DNA of 64,000 nt from assembly GCA_016748015.1 (NCBI GenBank), contig JAAOMT010000468.1, positions 288,998 through 352,997 of the forward strand, given 5' to 3'. Positions 62,066 to 64,000 of the stretch are shown here, in pieces. The DNA comes from Geosiphon pyriformis (lineage: Eukaryota; Glomeromycota; Glomeromycetes; Archaeosporales; Geosiphonaceae). The notes beneath the pieces are model-generated. The model made no database searches. It saw only the letters and a list, made by a program, of their open reading frames with translations, and was not told the DNA's origin. Both the position numbers and the translations under genes were made by a program. Position 1 is the first letter of the stretch, and each line of letters opens with the position of its first letter.

Positions 62066-62495
62066 TCGCCTAGCTCCTTTGGATTGTTTGGCAACAAAAT
62101 TGTAAAGATGTCTGGAAACAATTATTTCATCCCAAAATTATTTCAGATAAAAATGAGATTTCTAGCTTCGATCATTATTTAGTAAAATACATGATTTGCC
62201 AAACTATTGTAAATAATAAATGCAATATATAAATGTTAAATTCGAAACCAAACAAAGCTAATGAAGAAAACTGTACAAAGTAGTGTTCCTTATAAACCAA
62301 AACTATCGAATCACCCACCAAATTATTTTAAGTATGTTTCTAATCAAGGAACGGCGCAAAAATGTTAAAACGCTTTTTTAGCAACGAAGTTGATGAATAA
62401 CAAAATAAATAAAAGAATGGCAAAATTATATATAAATAGAAAGAAAATTTTTAAAAAGTTTAGTCAAAATTACTTCATCAACAAGAACAATCTCT
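62066..62495. other. Intergenic region between ELYS-like and formin genes
   Basis: ELYS promoter and formin 3' UTR; moderately AT-rich, no recognisable feature. Confidence 0.5.
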
Positions 62496-64000
62496 TTATT
62501 CAGCCGTGATTCCTGAAGCAATGTGTTCAGGAATTTTAGGAAGTGGAGGAGCATCATCATCCTTGAGGCTGTTGAGAATATTTTCAGCTCTTAGAATCAC
62601 AGATATAGTGCGTGTTAGGCGTTTATCACGAGGAGTACCACGTTGTTTGCGATTTGGTGTCTCCAAATCTCGACCATTCCTAAGATTCTCGAGCAAATTA
62701 TCCATAAGATGTTTATCCTGGTTCTCGTTCACAGGATTTAGGCTAATCTCTGGATTTGCAGGTTTTTCTTTCTTAATGCGTTTAGCAATCTCCTAAATTT
62801 GATGCGGTATTGATTATGAATTCCACATGGAAAGAATTGTTGAATTCAATTTTAAGTTTGAAATATTTACCTCCATTCGCTTCTGATTAGCCAATTCACG
62901 TTCTTGTTTCTGTTTGTTATCATGCCTTGCCCGCTTTACATTCCAAGTGAAAATAAAGACAGATTAGAGCGGTTATACGACCTAAATAATCAAACATTTT
63001 CAATAAGTACCTCAAATGAAGCCAAAAACGTCTTGAAAATCCCGAAAAATTCATCAGGTTTCGTAGAGCTTGGATCTTCGCCATAATATCCCACCACATC
63101 CTTATAAGCTACTTCCATTGAAGTGTACTTGATCTGAAGTTCTTCAAATTTCTCTCGCGATTTATTGACAAAACTTTTCATTACGACGGGGAAGTTATCG
63201 CCAGACTCTAGTTGAACTTCTTCATTAAAGTGCTTCTCCAGTTCCAGAGCGAGATCATTTAATTTAATGCCCATTTGTCTGTACTCTGCGTTGAGTTCCT
63301 GCTGCGATACTAAATAAAGAACCACAACATATCATTTATATTTTTATGTGTTAATTATAAATCCATTGAATTTTTCCATGATAGCAGCAAACCTCGACAA
63401 GCAGCCCCGCAATCCCTCAATTCCTCGACAAACCCCACGATATGTGGTGCCTTTTTTTCAACCGTAGTGGCCAGGAAATGTAGTAGTGTAGTCGAAGTGT
63501 TGGAGGATGCTTTCGTATCAACCAACTTGTCCAAGATTAAAAAAACTATCATTAATGGGTGTTTAAACGGTTGAAAATTTATTTCCAAGTTTACCTTGTT
63601 AATACTAGCGATTGTAAAGCCATAGGCACCGCCTTTCATGGTAGCGCCATTCATATAGTTCCCCATTATCAAAATAAGCTACAAAGAATGACATGTAATT
63701 TGTTTTTACACATAAAGGACAAACAGAAAATCAGAATAGGTTATAGAGTAAAAAGATAATTTACGTCTAGCAGCTCTCTGAAATTTTTAGCATCTTTCAA
63801 CGATAGGGAGGCATTAAGGACTGCAATAACGTTCTAAAATATAAAGAAAATGTTCAAAGGTCTTATCAATTCAACAAGACTCGATTAAAGATGAGTAACC
63901 ATAATGATATATTTGACAAACCTGTTCAAGATCGTTAAACTTTTCGTCAAAAGTCAAATGAAAGTGCATAAATTTTAGGCGTTGCTCATATCGATGAATC
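62496..64000 (-). CDS. Diaphanous-related formin, C-terminal part (5' end outside window)
   Basis: Actin nucleator and elongator. Exons, in phase: 64000-63922, 63833-63765, 63678-63595, 63525-63393, 63309-63011, 62933-62871 and 62792-62496. They cover the second half of the FH2 domain: GNYMNGATMKGGAYGF (the highly conserved GNxMN-KGGAYGF motif), TLLHFLATTVEKKAPHIVGFVEEL and GEDPSSTKPDEFFGIFKTF. A charged coiled-coil (KQKQERELANQKRMEEIAKRIKKE) follows. Near the C-terminus MDNLLENLRNG followed by a basic cluster RKQRGTPRDKR is a DAD autoregulatory motif, so this is a Rho-regulated (Bni1/SepA-type) formin that should have a GBD/DID N-terminus outside the window. No lesion seen. Confidence 0.92.

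Overview
The window looks like nuclear DNA of an arbuscular mycorrhizal fungus (Glomeromycotina, close to Rhizophagus and its relatives). Three things point there: very AT-rich intergenic DNA with short GT-AG introns (about 65-130 nt); a Sel1-repeat gene carrying a tyrosine-kinase-like domain behind a Cys-rich linker, a hallmark expanded family of these fungi; and LINE retrotransposons with a CCHC ORF1 and an endonuclease/RT/RNase H ORF2 of the kind common in Rhizophagus. No RNA gene or CRISPR array was recognised.

Layout. 1-2504 (-): UTP5/WDR43 ribosome-biogenesis gene, cut by the window start. 4987-7284 (+): frame-broken Sel1/kinase gene. 8690-10618 (-): AP-1 clathrin adaptor mu. 12547-14671 (-): PHD/ePHD chromatin protein. 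15-36 kb: a gene desert made of decayed transposons (several LINE fragments, a threefold repeat, a DDE transposase relic and a LINE with a nested insertion), almost devoid of CpG. 36421-37740 (-): an intact Sel1-only protein that is a paralogue of the broken kinase gene. 38955-39760 (-): Tc1/mariner fossil. 40166-44745 (+): gamma-tubulin complex component (GCP6-like). 44908-46020 (-): GINS subunit PSF2. 46350-53185 (-): a nearly full-length but dead LINE. 53728-55450 (-): a decayed IS607-type transposon with a serine-recombinase (TnpA) relic and a TnpB/Fanzor RuvC nuclease relic. 55513-56876 (+): ARA2-like aldo/keto reductase. 57026-59370 (-): BORCS5-like lysosome-positioning protein. 59873-62065 (-): ELYS-like nuclear pore assembly factor. 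62496-64000 (-): C-terminal half of a Diaphanous-type formin.

The host genes are ordinary housekeeping genes with no operon-like logic; exon models below were built by hand and are phase-consistent unless stated. The most notable finding is the IS607/Fanzor fossil, in which the three catalytic acidic motifs of the RuvC nuclease and the ARVSS serine-recombinase motif are still legible although the reading frames are broken. Other points: an ATGA stop-start overlap between LINE ORF1 and ORF2; loss of a LINE's coding capacity by in-frame stops without frameshifts, including loss of a catalytic Asp; a Sel1 gene that seems to have lost its kinase domain but kept the tail; and three GC-AG introns in two neighbouring genes.
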